This document shows, piece by piece, positions 26,312 to 36,049 of a DNA stretch of 64,000 nucleotides. Origin of the DNA: Gorillibacterium timonense (GTDB lineage Bacteria > Bacillota > Bacilli > Paenibacillales > NBRC-103111); the NCBI RefSeq assembly GCF_001457415.1, contig NZ_LN881724.1, forward strand, positions 1,550,001 to 1,614,000, given 5' to 3'. A program made the position numbers and the translations under genes. Numbering within the stretch: the stretch's first letter is position 1; the number at the start of each line of letters is the position of its first letter. A model generated the notes under the pieces. The model searched no databases and was not told where the DNA came from. It saw only the letters and a program-made list of their open reading frames with translations.

Positions 26312-27160
26312 ATGACACAGACCTTGCGGATCGGTAGGATTCTCTACACCAATGTCTGGCCGATCTTTCACCATTTTCCCGCAGATCGCTTTGCGGGCCG
26401 CATCGAATTGCACACCGAGGTGCCTTCCACCTTGAACCGCGCGATGGCGGAGGGCCGCATCGACATGGGGCCGATCTCTTCATTCGCGTATGGGGAGCAT
26501 GCTGAGGAATACTTGTTGTTTCCGGATTTATCCGTAAGCGCCTTCGGCCGGGTGAACTCCATTCTGCTCTTCCATAAGAAGCCTCTTACGGAGATCGCAG
26601 CGGGAGGCCGGATCATGCTGGCGAATACGTCCGCTGCATCGGTCAATCTTCTCAAAATCCTGATGGCCAAACGCTTCGCAGGAAATCCCGTCTACCGGTT
26701 TGACGAAGCGCGGCTGTCGAGCATGCGTCCAGACGAGGATGCCGCTCTCTTAATCGGGGACGACGCTATACGAGCGGACTGGAGCAACTCGGATTTTGAG
26801 GTTACCGATCTCGGTGAGCTGTGGAGGGAGTGGACCGGCAGGTGGATGTCCTTCGCGGTTTGGGCCGTGCGCGAAGATGCCGCAGAGCGTCACCCAGAGC
26901 TGCTCTCGGATGTGTACCGCGCTTTTCTTGAGAGCAAGCGTCAAGGCCTTGCACAACCGGAAGAGATGATCCGGCATGCCGTCCAAACCGTCGGGGGCAG
27001 CGAAGCGTATTGGCGCTCCTACTTTGGCGGGCTCTCCTTCGATTTTGGAGAGGAACAAAGAAAGGGCCTGCAGCTGTATTATGACTTCGCGTATGAACTC
27101 GGGCTGCTTAACCGCCCCGCCGCCATCCGCTTATGGCAAGACATTCCGTCCTACAGGTGA
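26312..27160 (+). CDS. mqnA: Chorismate dehydratase MqnA (futalosine pathway)
   Basis: Converts chorismate to 3-[(1-carboxyvinyl)oxy]benzoate, the first step of the futalosine route. 282 residues with the MqnA pattern IGRILYTNVWPIFHHF, PSTLNRAMAEGRIDMGPISS, NTSAASVNLLKILM and LLIGDDAI. GGGGAGAGGC lies before ATG 26312, 2 bases after the ubiX stop. The later genes mqnB-D are not present in the window, so the pathway is only partly shown. Confidence 0.93.
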   Translation: MTQTLRIGRILYTNVWPIFHHFPADRFAGRIELHTEVPSTLNRAMAEGRIDMGPISSFAYGEHAEEYLLFPDLSVSAFGRVNSILLFHKKPLTEIAAGGRIMLANTSAASVNLLKILMAKRFAGNPVYRFDEARLSSMRPDEDAALLIGDDAIRADWSNSDFEVTDLGELWREWTGRWMSFAVWAVREDAAERHPELLSDVYRAFLESKRQGLAQPEEMIRHAVQTVGGSEAYWRSYFGGLSFDFGEEQRKGLQLYYDFAYELGLLNRPAAIRLWQDIPSYR

Positions 27161-27164
27161 ATCC

Positions 27165-28139
27165 ATGAAGCTTATCGACATTTACTCACGCGTAAAAAAA
27201 GATTTGAATGCGATTGAAAAAGAACTGGAAAAGAGCGTTTATTCCGATCATATCCTGCTGAGAGAGGCATCCGTGCATCTATTGAAGGCAGGGGGAAAGC
27301 GGATTCGGCCCGTATTCGTCTTGCTCTCCGGAGAATTTGGGACTTACACGCTGGAGCAGATGAAGAAAGTCGCCGTCCCCCTGGAGCTGATCCACATGGC
27401 CTCTCTCGTTCATGACGATGTCATTGACGATGCCGATACTCGGCGCGGGCAGCTCACCGTCCGCTCTAAATGGGATAACCGGATCGCCATGTACACGGGC
27501 GATTACATCTTCGGCAAAGCACTCGGGGTCATCACCGAGCTCGAAAATCCGGAGATCCACCGGATCATGTCCCGGGCGATCGTACAGATGAGCATCGGGG
27601 AAATGGAGCAGGTACGCTTCTTTTTCCACACGGAGCAGACCGTTCGGGATTATCTGCTCCGCATTAAGCGCAAGACGGCCCTGCTCATCGCGGTGAGCTG
27701 CCAGCTTGGCGCGCTCGCTGCCGGGGCCTCCAAGGAAACGGCGGAGCGGTTGTATTCCTTTGGGTTCAACGTGGGCATGGCTTTCCAAATCCGCGACGAC
27801 CTGCTTGATCTGAGCGGCACGGAGGAACAGATCGGCAAGCCTCCCGGCAGCGACATCAAGCAGGGAAACCTGACGCTTCCGGTGTTGTATGCGCTCCGCG
27901 AGCCGCAGCTGCGAAAGCCGCTGCTTGACGAAATCGAACGGATTCGTCAAGCGGACGGACAGACGGATGTCTCCCGGTTTTTGGATCTCGTCCGTGGCAG
28001 CGCCGGTCTCCATGAAGCCGAACAACTGGCAGACCGCTATATTGACAAGGCGATTCGCCATTTGGACCGATTGCCCGACATTCAAGCCCGCCGCGATCTG
28101 ATCGGTGTCGCTCATTTCGTGGGGGAACGCTCGTACTGA
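27165..28139 (+). CDS. hepT: Heptaprenyl diphosphate synthase component 2
   Basis: Catalytic subunit of the C35 synthase. From ATG 27165 the product has 324 residues, matching the family; the ORF is open further up within mqnA. First Asp-rich motif [13 protein letters not shown] and second [11 protein letters not shown] bind magnesium diphosphate; [14 protein letters not shown] is also typical. Four bases separate it from mqnA, so the mqnA group is inside the hepS-menG-hepT operon. Confidence 0.96.
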   Translation: MKLIDIYSRVKKDLNAIEKELEKSVYSDHILLREASVHLLKAGGKRIRPVFVLLSGEFGTYTLEQMKKVAVPLELIHMASLVHDDVIDDADTRRGQLTVRSKWDNRIAMYTGDYIFGKALGVITELENPEIHRIMSRAIVQMSIGEMEQVRFFFHTEQTVRDYLLRIKRKTALLIAVSCQLGALAAGASKETAERLYSFGFNVGMAFQIRDDLLDLSGTEEQIGKPPGSDIKQGNLTLPVLYALREPQLRKPLLDEIERIRQADGQTDVSRFLDLVRGSAGLHEAEQLADRYIDKAIRHLDRLPDIQARRDLIGVAHFVGERSY

Positions 28140-28201
28140 TTCATAAGGAACACGTTTCATTCAGACCCGATCCACCTATTCCAGAGAAGAAGGTGAATGA
28201 G

Positions 28202-28645
28202 ATGGAACGCACATTTTTAATGGTCAAACCGGATGGGGTGCAGCGCGGCCTCATAGGAGAAATCGTAAGTCGATTCGAAGTGAAGGGATTTCGGATGGTC
28301 GGAGCTAAACTGATGCATATGAGCCGTGAGACGGCGGAAAGGCATTATGCCGAGCATGTAGGAAAGCCCTTTTTTGAAACCCTCGTCGGCTTTATCACGT
28401 CCGGACCTGTTTTTGCCATGGTGTGGGAAGGCGAACGCGTCATTCCTCTGTGTCGTTCCATGATGGGGAAGACGGATGCTCTGGAGGCTGCGCCGGGAAC
28501 CATTCGCGGCGATTATGCCGTACATAAAAATTTTAATTTGATTCACGGGTCCGACTCGGAAGAAAGCGCAGTGCGGGAGATCGGTATCTTTTTCCGGGAT
28601 GAAGAGCTTCTGAACTATGAGAAAGTCATTTCAATTTGGGTTTAG
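28202..28645 (+). CDS. ndk: Nucleoside diphosphate kinase
   Basis: Transfers the gamma-phosphate between nucleotides. 147 residues; [20 protein letters not shown] start, active-site His in [11 protein letters not shown] 28202 is 8 bases after AAGAAGGTGA. Position between hepT and cheR agrees with B. subtilis. Confidence 0.98.
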   Translation: MERTFLMVKPDGVQRGLIGEIVSRFEVKGFRMVGAKLMHMSRETAERHYAEHVGKPFFETLVGFITSGPVFAMVWEGERVIPLCRSMMGKTDALEAAPGTIRGDYAVHKNFNLIHGSDSEESAVREIGIFFRDEELLNYEKVISIWV

Positions 28646-28674
28646 CCGGGTAGACCGTCGGTGGGGGGAGCAGA

Positions 28675-29460
28675 ATGGAGAACGGGGATCTCGATTTTAC
28701 GCGTTTTGTTAAGAGCATCAAAGAGCTGACAGGAATAGATCTTACCCTGTACAAGGAAGCACAAATGAAGCGGCGTTTGACCACGCTTCGAATGAAGCTG
28801 GGGTTTTCAAGTTTTGATGCTTACTTTTCAGCGCTTACCAAGGATAAGAATCTGCTGGACGAATTTTTGGACCGGATGACGATCAACGTATCCGAATTCT
28901 GGCGCAACCCGAACCGCTGGTCGGTGCTGAAGGATCGCTTTTTTCGCGAGCTCGCCGGGAGCGGCAAACGCTTGAAGGTGTGGAGCGCCGCTTGCTCGAC
29001 GGGGGAAGAACCTTATACGCTGGCTATGATCATGAATGAGTTGGGCCTTCTGGCGGGAAATAGCATCCTGGCGACCGATCTGGATGAAGGCGTTTTGGCC
29101 AAAGCCAAACAGGGCATCTATCTGGACCGCTCCATCCGCGATGTTCCTCCGGACTTTCTGAAGCGCTATTTTCAGAAGGAAGGGATTCTGTATCATATTT
29201 CCCCGGAGTTGAAGAACCATATCGCCTACAAGAAACAGGATCTGCTTGCAGATAAATTCGATACGTCCTTCGACCTCATTGTTTGCCGCAATGTGATGAT
29301 CTATTTTACGGAAGAGGCCAAGGACAAGCTGTATCAGAAATTCTCGGAGGCGCTTCGCCCGGGAGGCTTGCTGTTCGTGGGCAGCACCGAGCAAATATTC
29401 ACCCCTTCCCGCTACAAGTTTGAGCTTGCGGATACGTTCTTTTACCGTAAAATCGAATAG
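28675..29460 (+). CDS. cheR: Chemotaxis protein methyltransferase
   Basis: SAM-dependent methylation of receptor glutamates. 261 residues: N-terminal helical domain, FWRNPNRW, SAM-binding WSAACSTGEEPYTLAM, NVMIYF and a C-terminal STEQIF. GGGGGAG precedes the ATG. A chemoreceptor gene that it could modify lies 4 kb downstream (33201). Confidence 0.97.
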   Translation: MENGDLDFTRFVKSIKELTGIDLTLYKEAQMKRRLTTLRMKLGFSSFDAYFSALTKDKNLLDEFLDRMTINVSEFWRNPNRWSVLKDRFFRELAGSGKRLKVWSAACSTGEEPYTLAMIMNELGLLAGNSILATDLDEGVLAKAKQGIYLDRSIRDVPPDFLKRYFQKEGILYHISPELKNHIAYKKQDLLADKFDTSFDLIVCRNVMIYFTEEAKDKLYQKFSEALRPGGLLFVGSTEQIFTPSRYKFELADTFFYRKIE

Positions 29461-29542
29461 GGCCAACGGGCAAATCCGCTTAATATGGAATAGAGCGCAC
29501 GCTTCCGGTTAACGCTAGAGAAAACCAAGCGGGAGGCAAGCC

Positions 29543-29752
29543 ATGGATAAACGGTTGATCATCGGCGCGTATCGCCAAGGAATCTTGACTCGGGAGCAAT
29601 GCGCTCAGATTCTTGGGATCGAGTCGGAGTCTCTGCTCGGTTTGGTCAGCGGCGAGCCGGACCGGTCGGTTACCCCGGCTGATCGGAGTGCGATTCTCAG
29701 TAGAAACAGAGGCCGAGCCGGTAGTGTGCGGAATGGGTCCATCCGGTTCTAG
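29543..29752 (+). CDS. Small protein, unknown
   Basis: 69 residues with a convincing GCGGGAGG site 6 bases before the ATG. The first half (RQGILTREQCAQILGIESESLLGLV) looks like a short helix-turn-helix-type helical segment, and the end is Arg/Ser-rich and low in predicted structure. No family recognised. It stands alone between cheR and the aroC promoter. Confidence 0.5.
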   Translation: MDKRLIIGAYRQGILTREQCAQILGIESESLLGLVSGEPDRSVTPADRSAILSRNRGRAGSVRNGSIRF

Positions 29753-29812
29753 GGGGAAGCAGCCGGTTTCTAGCGATTGTGGAACAGGAAGACGGGTATA
29801 CAACAGCAGTGG

Positions 29813-29842
29813 AAACCGCCGTGTGGATTGCGGCGGTTTTGC
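29813..29842 (+). terminator. Terminator downstream of cheR region
   Basis: AAACCGCCG / CGGCGGTTT stem followed by TGCTG; the T-run is weak. The rest of 29753-30007 shows no gene that I can support. Confidence 0.6.
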
Positions 29843-30027
29843 TGCATCCGCCTGCATCGAGCTGAACGGCCCGAGTTTGATAAACCCAGATGGTTACCCC
29901 TGGTGTGTGGCTAGCGGTACGATTGTAGGTGTGGGAAACGCTGCGGAATCCATAGGCTTAGAAAGTGAAATCGTTCGAGGTCGAAACGAAATCGACGCCT
30001 GCAGGGCTTGACATCCTTCGGATATTC

Positions 30028-30083
30028 TTGTCAAAGCTAGAGAGCTATATTATAATTAGCGCATAAAAGCGCTAAAGCGCTAA
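30028..30083 (+). promoter_or_regulatory. Strong aroC promoter with tandem AGCGCTAA repeats
   Basis: TTGTCA (30028-30033), 17-base spacer, TATAAT (30051-30056). Exactly at the expected start are TTAGCGC (30056-30062), AGCGCTAA (30068-30075) and AGCGCTAA (30076-30083); the first is an inverted copy of the other two. Such a site at the start of a chorismate operon suggests an operator, but the protein is not known. Confidence 0.65.
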
Positions 30084-30154
30084 TGATAAATCAAGAACGA
30101 ATAGAGAATACCTTCGGCAAAAAGATCTTTGCCGGATGCGGAGGGGGAGCCGAT

Positions 30155-31318
30155 TTGCGTTATTTGACAGCGGGGGAAACTCACGGGCCGCAGTTGACGG
30201 CCATTATTGAAGGACTGCCAAGCAATCTGCCGCTTGCTGCGGAAACGATCAATGAAGAGCTGGGTCGTCGGCAGAAGGGCCACGGCCGCGGACTGCGGAT
30301 GCAGATTGAGAAGGATACCGTTCAGCTTGTAGGCGGGGTTCGTCACGGTACAACAACGGGGGCTCCGGTCGCTCTTGTCGTCGAGAATAAGGACTGGACG
30401 CATTGGACGAAGATTATGGGCGCTGAGCCTGCCGCGGAAGAAAATGAAGGCAAACGGAGAATTTTGCGTCCCCGTCCCGGCCATGCGGATTTGAACGGCG
30501 GATTGAAATACAACCAGAAGGATCTGCGCAACATTCTGGAGCGTTCCAGCGCACGGGAGACGACCATGCGAGTCGCCGTTGGCGGAGTGGCGAAGCAGCT
30601 GCTCGCTTCCTTTGGCATCACCATCGCCTGTCAGGTTCTCCGGATCGGCGATGTGACGGCTGAGCGCTCTTCTCTGACGGCTGCAGAGCTTGCTGCCATT
30701 ACAGAGGATTCGCCTGTTCGCGTAACGGACAAAGCGGCTGAAGCGCGTATGGTCGCTGCCATCGACGCAGCCAAGGAAGACGGAGATACGCTCGGAGGAG
30801 TCGTCGAGGTCGTAGTGGAAGGAGTTCCGGTCGGCCTAGGCAGCCATGTGCAGTGGGATCGCAAGCTGGACGGGAAGATCGCACAAGCGGTGTTGTCGAT
30901 CCAAGCCTTCAAGGGCGTGGAATTTGGCATCGGGTTCGAAGCGGCAGAAAAACGCGGGTCCCAGGTGCATGACGCGATTCTCTATAGCGAGGAGAAGGGC
31001 TTTCATCGTGAAAGCAACCGGGCAGGAGGGCTGGAAGGCGGCATGACAACCGGCGAGCCCATCGTCGTGCGCGCGGTCATGAAGCCGATATCGACGTTGT
31101 ATAAGCCGCTGTTAAGCGTCGATATCGATACGAAGGAAGCCTTCTCCGCTCAAGTCGAGCGTTCCGATACGTGTGCAGTTCCGGCTGCGGCCGTCATCAT
31201 GGAGAATGTAGTCGCCTGGGAAGTGGCCAATGCCTTTATGGAGAAATTCGGCGGTGACTCCCTGGAGGAAATCGCGGCGAACCTTACCAACTACAAAGCC
31301 CAAGTGGAGCGGTATTGA
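30155..31318 (+). CDS. aroC: Chorismate synthase
   Basis: Last shikimate step (EPSP to chorismate), FMN-dependent. TTG 30155 after GGAGGGGGAGC gives 387 residues beginning with the conserved [14 protein letters not shown]; the longer ATG at 30083 extends into the repeat region. Signature [11 protein letters not shown] and [16 protein letters not shown] [15 protein letters not shown] are present. aroB starts 1 base past the stop. Note that B. subtilis calls this gene aroF. Confidence 0.97.
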   Translation: MRYLTAGETHGPQLTAIIEGLPSNLPLAAETINEELGRRQKGHGRGLRMQIEKDTVQLVGGVRHGTTTGAPVALVVENKDWTHWTKIMGAEPAAEENEGKRRILRPRPGHADLNGGLKYNQKDLRNILERSSARETTMRVAVGGVAKQLLASFGITIACQVLRIGDVTAERSSLTAAELAAITEDSPVRVTDKAAEARMVAAIDAAKEDGDTLGGVVEVVVEGVPVGLGSHVQWDRKLDGKIAQAVLSIQAFKGVEFGIGFEAAEKRGSQVHDAILYSEEKGFHRESNRAGGLEGGMTTGEPIVVRAVMKPISTLYKPLLSVDIDTKEAFSAQVERSDTCAVPAAAVIMENVVAWEVANAFMEKFGGDSLEEIAANLTNYKAQVERY

Positions 31319-31319
31319 T

Positions 31320-32414
31320 ATGAGAAAATTGACGGTCGACCTTGGTGAACGCTCTTATCCCATCTTAATCGGGCAAGGAATTTCGGAGCAGATAACCCGG
31401 CACTTGTCGGACAGGGGAATCTTGCCCTCCTCTCCGCTTCTCATCGTGACGGACGATAACGTCGCTTCCTTTCACCTGCAGAAGCTGAAAGCCGCGCTTG
31501 AGGCCGGAGGCTATCGGACCTGCGATTTCATCGTGTCCGCCGGCGAAACGAGCAAGTCGCTCGCCATGCTGGAGGAAATCATTCGCGTCGCACTCGAAGC
31601 GGGCCTCGACCGGAATTCGGTCATCGTGGCGCTCGGCGGCGGCGTTGTCGGCGATCTGGCCGGTTTTGCCGCAGCCAGCTATATGCGCGGTATTCGGTTT
31701 GTCCAGGTTCCGACGACCATTCTGGCTCATGACAGCAGCGTCGGCGGGAAAGTGGCGGTCAATCACCGCTTGGCCAAGAACGTAATCGGCGCTTTTCATC
31801 AGCCGGAGCTGGTGCTCTATGATACGGCTCTGCTGCAAACCTTGCCTCCTCGGGATGTTCGGGCTGGATTTGCCGAGGTTATCAAGGAAGGGTTGATCCT
31901 GGATAAGGAATACGTCGAATGGTTCTCGGATCATCTCGATGCGCTCCTGGCTCTTGACCCGCCGACTTTGGAGAAGGCCCTGTTTGAGGCTTGCAGGATT
32001 AAAGCCGAGGTGGTATCGCAGGATGAACGCGAGAACGGGCTTCGCGAGATTCTGAATCTGGGCCACACCATCGGTCATGCTTTGGAGGCGGTGGCGGGGT
32101 ATGGAACCCTTCTGCATGGCGAAGCAATTTCAATCGGAATGGTTGGGGCGGCACAGCTCTCCGAGGAGTTCGGGCGCTCCCAGTCGATCACCGATACGAC
32201 CCGAGATCTTCTGAAGCGCATCGGCTGCCCGGTTACAATTCCACGCGAGCTGGACACCGACGCCATCATGGAGGCTTTGATGCATGACAAGAAATTCCGG
32301 GAGGGCAAGCTGACGTTTATCCTCCCGCTCGATATCGGAAGAGTCGAGATCAACAAGCAAGTAACCAAAGAACAGGTTCGCCGAATCGTTGACGGGCTCA
32401 AGCAGGAGGAATAG
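31320..32414 (+). CDS. aroB: 3-dehydroquinate synthase
   Basis: NAD+ and metal dependent cyclisation of DAHP. 364 residues; ALGGGVVGDLAGFAAASYMRG, QVPTTILAHDSSVGGKVAVN and LNLGHTIGHALE (metal His) are visible. Translated from an ATG one base after aroC, so coupled. Confidence 0.97.
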   Translation: MRKLTVDLGERSYPILIGQGISEQITRHLSDRGILPSSPLLIVTDDNVASFHLQKLKAALEAGGYRTCDFIVSAGETSKSLAMLEEIIRVALEAGLDRNSVIVALGGGVVGDLAGFAAASYMRGIRFVQVPTTILAHDSSVGGKVAVNHRLAKNVIGAFHQPELVLYDTALLQTLPPRDVRAGFAEVIKEGLILDKEYVEWFSDHLDALLALDPPTLEKALFEACRIKAEVVSQDERENGLREILNLGHTIGHALEAVAGYGTLLHGEAISIGMVGAAQLSEEFGRSQSITDTTRDLLKRIGCPVTIPRELDTDAIMEALMHDKKFREGKLTFILPLDIGRVEINKQVTKEQVRRIVDGLKQEE

Positions 32415-32416
32415 CC

Positions 32417-32794
32417 ATGTGGGTTAGGGGAATTCGAGGAGCGACGACGGTCGAGCAGGATAACAAGGAAGAAGTCCTGAAGGCGACCGCCGAGCTGCTC
32501 AAAAGCATAGTGGATGCCAACGACGTCGTGCCGGAAGACATCTGCAGTGTCTTCGTGACGACGACGGACGATCTGACGGCGGCTTTTCCGGCGATGGCCA
32601 TCCGCCAGCTGAGCGGCTGGGAGCTCGTCCCGCTCATGTGCGCGCTGGAGATTCCGGTCAAGCCGAGCCTGCCGCGCTGCATTCGGCTGATGGTTCATGT
32701 GAATACGATGCGCAGCCAAGCGGAGATTCGGCATATTTACATGAACGAGGCGAAGAAGCTGCGGCCGGATATCGTGGCAGGAAGTGGGAAGTAA
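32417..32794 (+). CDS. aroH: Chorismate mutase, AroH type
   Basis: Monofunctional trimeric enzyme converting chorismate to prephenate for Tyr/Phe. 125 residues; N-terminal VRGIRGATTVEQD, VTTTDDLTAAFPA and PLMCALEIPV correspond to B. subtilis AroH. GGAGGAA lies before GTG/ATG; the ATG at 32417 is 2 bases after aroB. Confidence 0.97.
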   Translation: MWVRGIRGATTVEQDNKEEVLKATAELLKSIVDANDVVPEDICSVFVTTTDDLTAAFPAMAIRQLSGWELVPLMCALEIPVKPSLPRCIRLMVHVNTMRSQAEIRHIYMNEAKKLRPDIVAGSGK

Positions 32795-32835
32795 GGGGAT
32801 CGATGCGATTATTGATCTCGTATAGGTTATCGAGT

Positions 32836-32872
32836 AAAAACCGTTTCCTCTGTTGAGGGAACGGTTTTTTGG
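32836..32872 (+). terminator. Terminator of the aroC-aroB-aroH operon
   Basis: ACCGTTTCCTC / GAGGGAACGGT stem followed by TTTTTTGG. A close copy (about 30 of 35 positions) follows the chemoreceptor gene at 35243. The following gap to 33200 contains no gene that I can support. Confidence 0.9.
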
Positions 32873-33200
32873 CGTTTGATACAATTTGGAACAATGGTTT
32901 GTTTGGAAGACGACTACCTTGACCCCTTAAAAGAAACGTCCTATTCTGTATAGAAGAAAATGGGGTGGTTGAAAATGGAAGGGGGGATAGATGATATTTT
33001 GCTCTGGGGGCAGCATTCAATTTCTTAAAGCTACCAAGGCTAATTTGATGATCATCCTATCATCTTGTTTCTGCCAGCAGAAGTGACTACATAATCCATT
33101 TTTATTAATGAGAATGTAAGTACGGGAGGGGATAAGCTAGCATATGGAATGTGAATGATCAAGATAGAGAACATAAAATTTGGAGTAGGGAGTACGGTAT

Positions 33201-35207
33201 ATGTTCAAACTTAAAAGTCTTAAGACACAAATGATGGTAACCTTTTCCCTGATTCTTTTGTTTAGTATCCTATGTATTACATTATTGTCCTTCCAATTAT
33301 CCTCAAAAGCATTGACTGGACGAGCGACGGAATCAATGAACGACATGGCCAATGAAGGGGCAAAGGTGATCAAGTCACGAATAACGAGTGTTTTTAACTC
33401 TATGAATTCAATAGCGAACATCCATATTGTTCAGAATTTTTCGACTAATCCTGATCTTGCAATGGATGTGCTTAAGAACGAAACAAAACGTAGCGGACAT
33501 TTGCGTATGGGTCTTGGCGATTTGAATGGAAATCTTGTTTTTACGGATGGTACGAAGGCCAACTTAGCCAAAGACGACAACTACAATCAAGTGCTTAACG
33601 GAAAAGAATTGATCGGAGGTCCGGCAGTCAGCGCCGTGAACAAGACCGTGATTTTGGTATATTTTGTACCGATCAGGCAAGATGGCAAAGTGGTAGGAGT
33701 CTTGACCGCCTCAAGAGATGGAAACGCGCTAAGCGATATGGTCAGTGATATTAAATACGGGAAATCGGGCTTTGCTGGGTTGGTAAATAAAACGGGAACC
33801 TTTGTTGCTCATCCCAATAAGCAGTATGTGTTGGATCAGATGAATGCCATCGAGAAGGCGAAGGATGAGCCGGACTTTCTTGAACTGGGTAACTTGACTT
33901 CAAAGATGACAAAGGAAGAATCGGTTAAAGGAACGTATACGAAAGATAATATTGAATATATGTTGGTTTCAACGGCCATACCGGAATATAACTGGGATCT
34001 TTTTATCACCGTACCAAAGGGTGAGATTGTAGCCGATGCCCATAAGCAAAGGAATCTACTGGTGTTGCTGTCGAGTATCTTTATTGTTCTGGGAGCCATT
34101 GTTACTTATATGGTCGCCACTCGAATTTGCAGACCGCTTACGAAAGCATCCAAGCAGCTTTCAATTCTGGCAACGGGTGATTTTACGTCGGAGATTTCGG
34201 ATTCCTTGTTGAAGACGAAATATGAAACGGGCGATCTGATTCGTTCTATGGCCCAAATGCAAGGTTCGATAAGACATATTTTGGCACAGGTCGCCGAAGA
34301 GTCTGCAGCTGTTAATGATGTACTTGTGGGCATTAATGTGAATGTGGAGCATTTGAATCAGGATATGGGGAAGATTAGTGCAACAACACAAGAGATTTCC
34401 TCGGGCATGGAAGAAAGTGCGGCGTCTACGGAACAAATGAATGCAACGTTGGAGGAGATCGAGAAATCTGCGGAATCGATTGCGACCAAGGCGCAGGACA
34501 GTACGGTTGTTGTTCAGGAGGCTTATGAGCTTGCATCACGCATGCGGAATGACTCTACCTCCTCTTATCAGGAAACATCCGATATTTACATAAGGGAAAA
34601 AGCGGTCCTAGAGCAGGCGATTAGCGAATCGAATGCGGTTTACCAAGTGACGGAGCTGTCGCAAACGATATTGGACATTGCCGCTCAGACGAACTTGCTG
34701 GCGCTCAATGCCTCGATTGAAGCCGCTCGCGCCGGTGAAGCTGGCAGAGGGTTTTCTGTGGTGTCGGGTGAAATTCGCAAGTTAGCCGAGCATTCGAAAG
34801 TCACGGCTGAACGAATTCAAGTCATTTCAAGTTCTGTTTTGGATGCGGTCCAACGACTTGCGGAATCCTCCAACCAGATTATCGGATTTATTGACAAGCG
34901 GGTCATCGTGGATTATGGGAATATTGTTAATTCCAGCGAACAGGTTAGTGAACAATCTCAGAGTATGAATGATGCGGTAATGGACTTCGGGGCTACTTCC
35001 GAGGAACTCCTGGCATCGATTCAGAGCATGGTGAGCGCCATTAGTGAAATATCACAAGCGGTCAATCATGGAGCGGACTCCGCTTCCGCAATCGCAGATA
35101 AAACCTCAAGCGTATCGGATTTGTCGGGTGGCATTGTTGAAATGGCCGAGAAAGCCAAACAAATATCGCTGCGTCTGTCCGAGTCTGTTTCCCAGTTTAA
35201 GCTGTGA
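33201..35207 (+). CDS. Methyl-accepting chemotaxis protein
   Basis: 668-residue receptor. TM1 about residues 11-33, an extracellular dCache-like sensor domain (about 35-285), TM2 about 287-310, HAMP, then a cytoplasmic signalling rod with the tip DIAAQTNLLALNASIEAARA and EAGRGFSVVSGEIRKLAEHS. Ligand unknown. Base composition is visibly more AT-rich than the flanking aro/trp genes and it interrupts the common aroH-trpE junction, with near-identical terminators on either side, so recent acquisition is likely. CheR at 28675 could methylate it. Confidence 0.95.
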   Translation: MFKLKSLKTQMMVTFSLILLFSILCITLLSFQLSSKALTGRATESMNDMANEGAKVIKSRITSVFNSMNSIANIHIVQNFSTNPDLAMDVLKNETKRSGHLRMGLGDLNGNLVFTDGTKANLAKDDNYNQVLNGKELIGGPAVSAVNKTVILVYFVPIRQDGKVVGVLTASRDGNALSDMVSDIKYGKSGFAGLVNKTGTFVAHPNKQYVLDQMNAIEKAKDEPDFLELGNLTSKMTKEESVKGTYTKDNIEYMLVSTAIPEYNWDLFITVPKGEIVADAHKQRNLLVLLSSIFIVLGAIVTYMVATRICRPLTKASKQLSILATGDFTSEISDSLLKTKYETGDLIRSMAQMQGSIRHILAQVAEESAAVNDVLVGINVNVEHLNQDMGKISATTQEISSGMEESAASTEQMNATLEEIEKSAESIATKAQDSTVVVQEAYELASRMRNDSTSSYQETSDIYIREKAVLEQAISESNAVYQVTELSQTILDIAAQTNLLALNASIEAARAGEAGRGFSVVSGEIRKLAEHSKVTAERIQVISSSVLDAVQRLAESSNQIIGFIDKRVIVDYGNIVNSSEQVSEQSQSMNDAVMDFGATSEELLASIQSMVSAISEISQAVNHGADSASAIADKTSSVSDLSGGIVEMAEKAKQISLRLSESVSQFKL

Positions 35208-35242
35208 GATCGATAGGCACTTCATGCCATCCATTGAATCCC

Positions 35243-35283
35243 AAAAACCGTTCCCTCCGCTGAAGAGAACGGTTTTTGTTTGG
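35243..35283 (+). terminator. Terminator of the chemoreceptor gene
   Basis: ACCGTTCCCTC / GAGAACGGT stem followed by TTTTGTTTGG; resembles the 32836 terminator. Confidence 0.85.
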
Positions 35284-35329
35284 ACAAGTACGCTGATAAG
35301 GGACGGAAGCCATACAGACCATCACGTCT

Positions 35330-35785
35330 TTAGAAATCCGAGGTATAGAGCGAAACCTGATTGGTCTTGGTATCAACCAGACAGAAGATGATGTTGTAAT
35401 AAGCCGCTTGAAAAAAGTCATCCCCGGTCATGATTTCTCCCTTGCGGGTTTTCAGGAGAGAATAGCCATCCTGAGCACCGAAGTTCCGCCGGTTGGGAAT
35501 GTCCTCGTCGTAGGGATCAGCAAACAGCTCGTGCAGGGCCTTGACCCGCTGGGGTCTCATCGGCAGCTCGGTCCATGTCTGGTCTATCTTTTGCTTTTGG
35601 AGGAGCTGCGTCATTTCTTCCTCCGTGAGCTGATAGATCGTCAGCATGGTTCCGTCTCCGTGAAACCCTCCATGCGTATCTTTGTGAAAGACGATCGTCG
35701 GTTTACCAGGTAAGGAGAAGCCCATGGAGTCGCGAAAAATCCGCAAGCTTCTCGACTGGGAATCTAGAAATGAATAGGGATACAT
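35330..35785 (-). CDS. Orphan protein, unknown function, possibly truncated
   Basis: 151 residues from ATG 35785, or 131 from an internal Met at 35725; neither has a good ribosome site, which suggests the 5' end is lost or the start is non-standard. The product has KDTHGGFHGDGTMLTIYQL and ends in QVSLYTSDF. It looks like a conserved small Bacilli protein with a N-terminal export signal missing. No named family is assigned. It is the only minus-strand gene between aroH and tyrA. Confidence 0.55.
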   Translation of the reverse strand: MYPYSFLDSQSRSLRIFRDSMGFSLPGKPTIVFHKDTHGGFHGDGTMLTIYQLTEEEMTQLLQKQKIDQTWTELPMRPQRVKALHELFADPYDEDIPNRRNFGAQDGYSLLKTRKGEIMTGDDFFQAAYYNIIFCLVDTKTNQVSLYTSDF

Positions 35786-36013
35786 TTGAATGAAGGAATA
35801 ACTTATGAATCACTCATCTTTGAGCATCTATAGTAGAGCTGTCTATTTAATAACCTTCCCAAGGAAAGAAATGTTGCGAATGGAAAGAAATAATGACGTG
35901 CCTATCGTTGTTGTGAATAAGCGACTTCTGTCGTGAGGAATCGTGGTGAATCGATTTGCGAGCCGTGATCAGCATGTGGAAAATATAAGAATACGATGAG
36001 GGCAAACCTCCGC
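35786..36013. other. Noncoding gap before the trp promoter
   Basis: 228 bases with no supportable ORF, RNA or repeat; AT-rich start, then ordinary composition. Confidence 0.5.
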
Positions 36014-36043
36014 TTGACGCTCGCTTCTGCCATCGTGTATAGT
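36014..36043 (+). promoter_or_regulatory. Promoter of the trp operon
   Basis: TTGACG (36014-36019), 18-base spacer, TATAGT (36038-36043); start near 36050, just before the TRAP leader. Confidence 0.75.
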
Positions 36044-36049
36044 GGGGAA

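Noticed and set aside
33011..33050. Possible sigma-D promoter for the chemoreceptor
   Set aside because: TAAA box present but no acceptable GCCGATAT-like -10 at the right distance.
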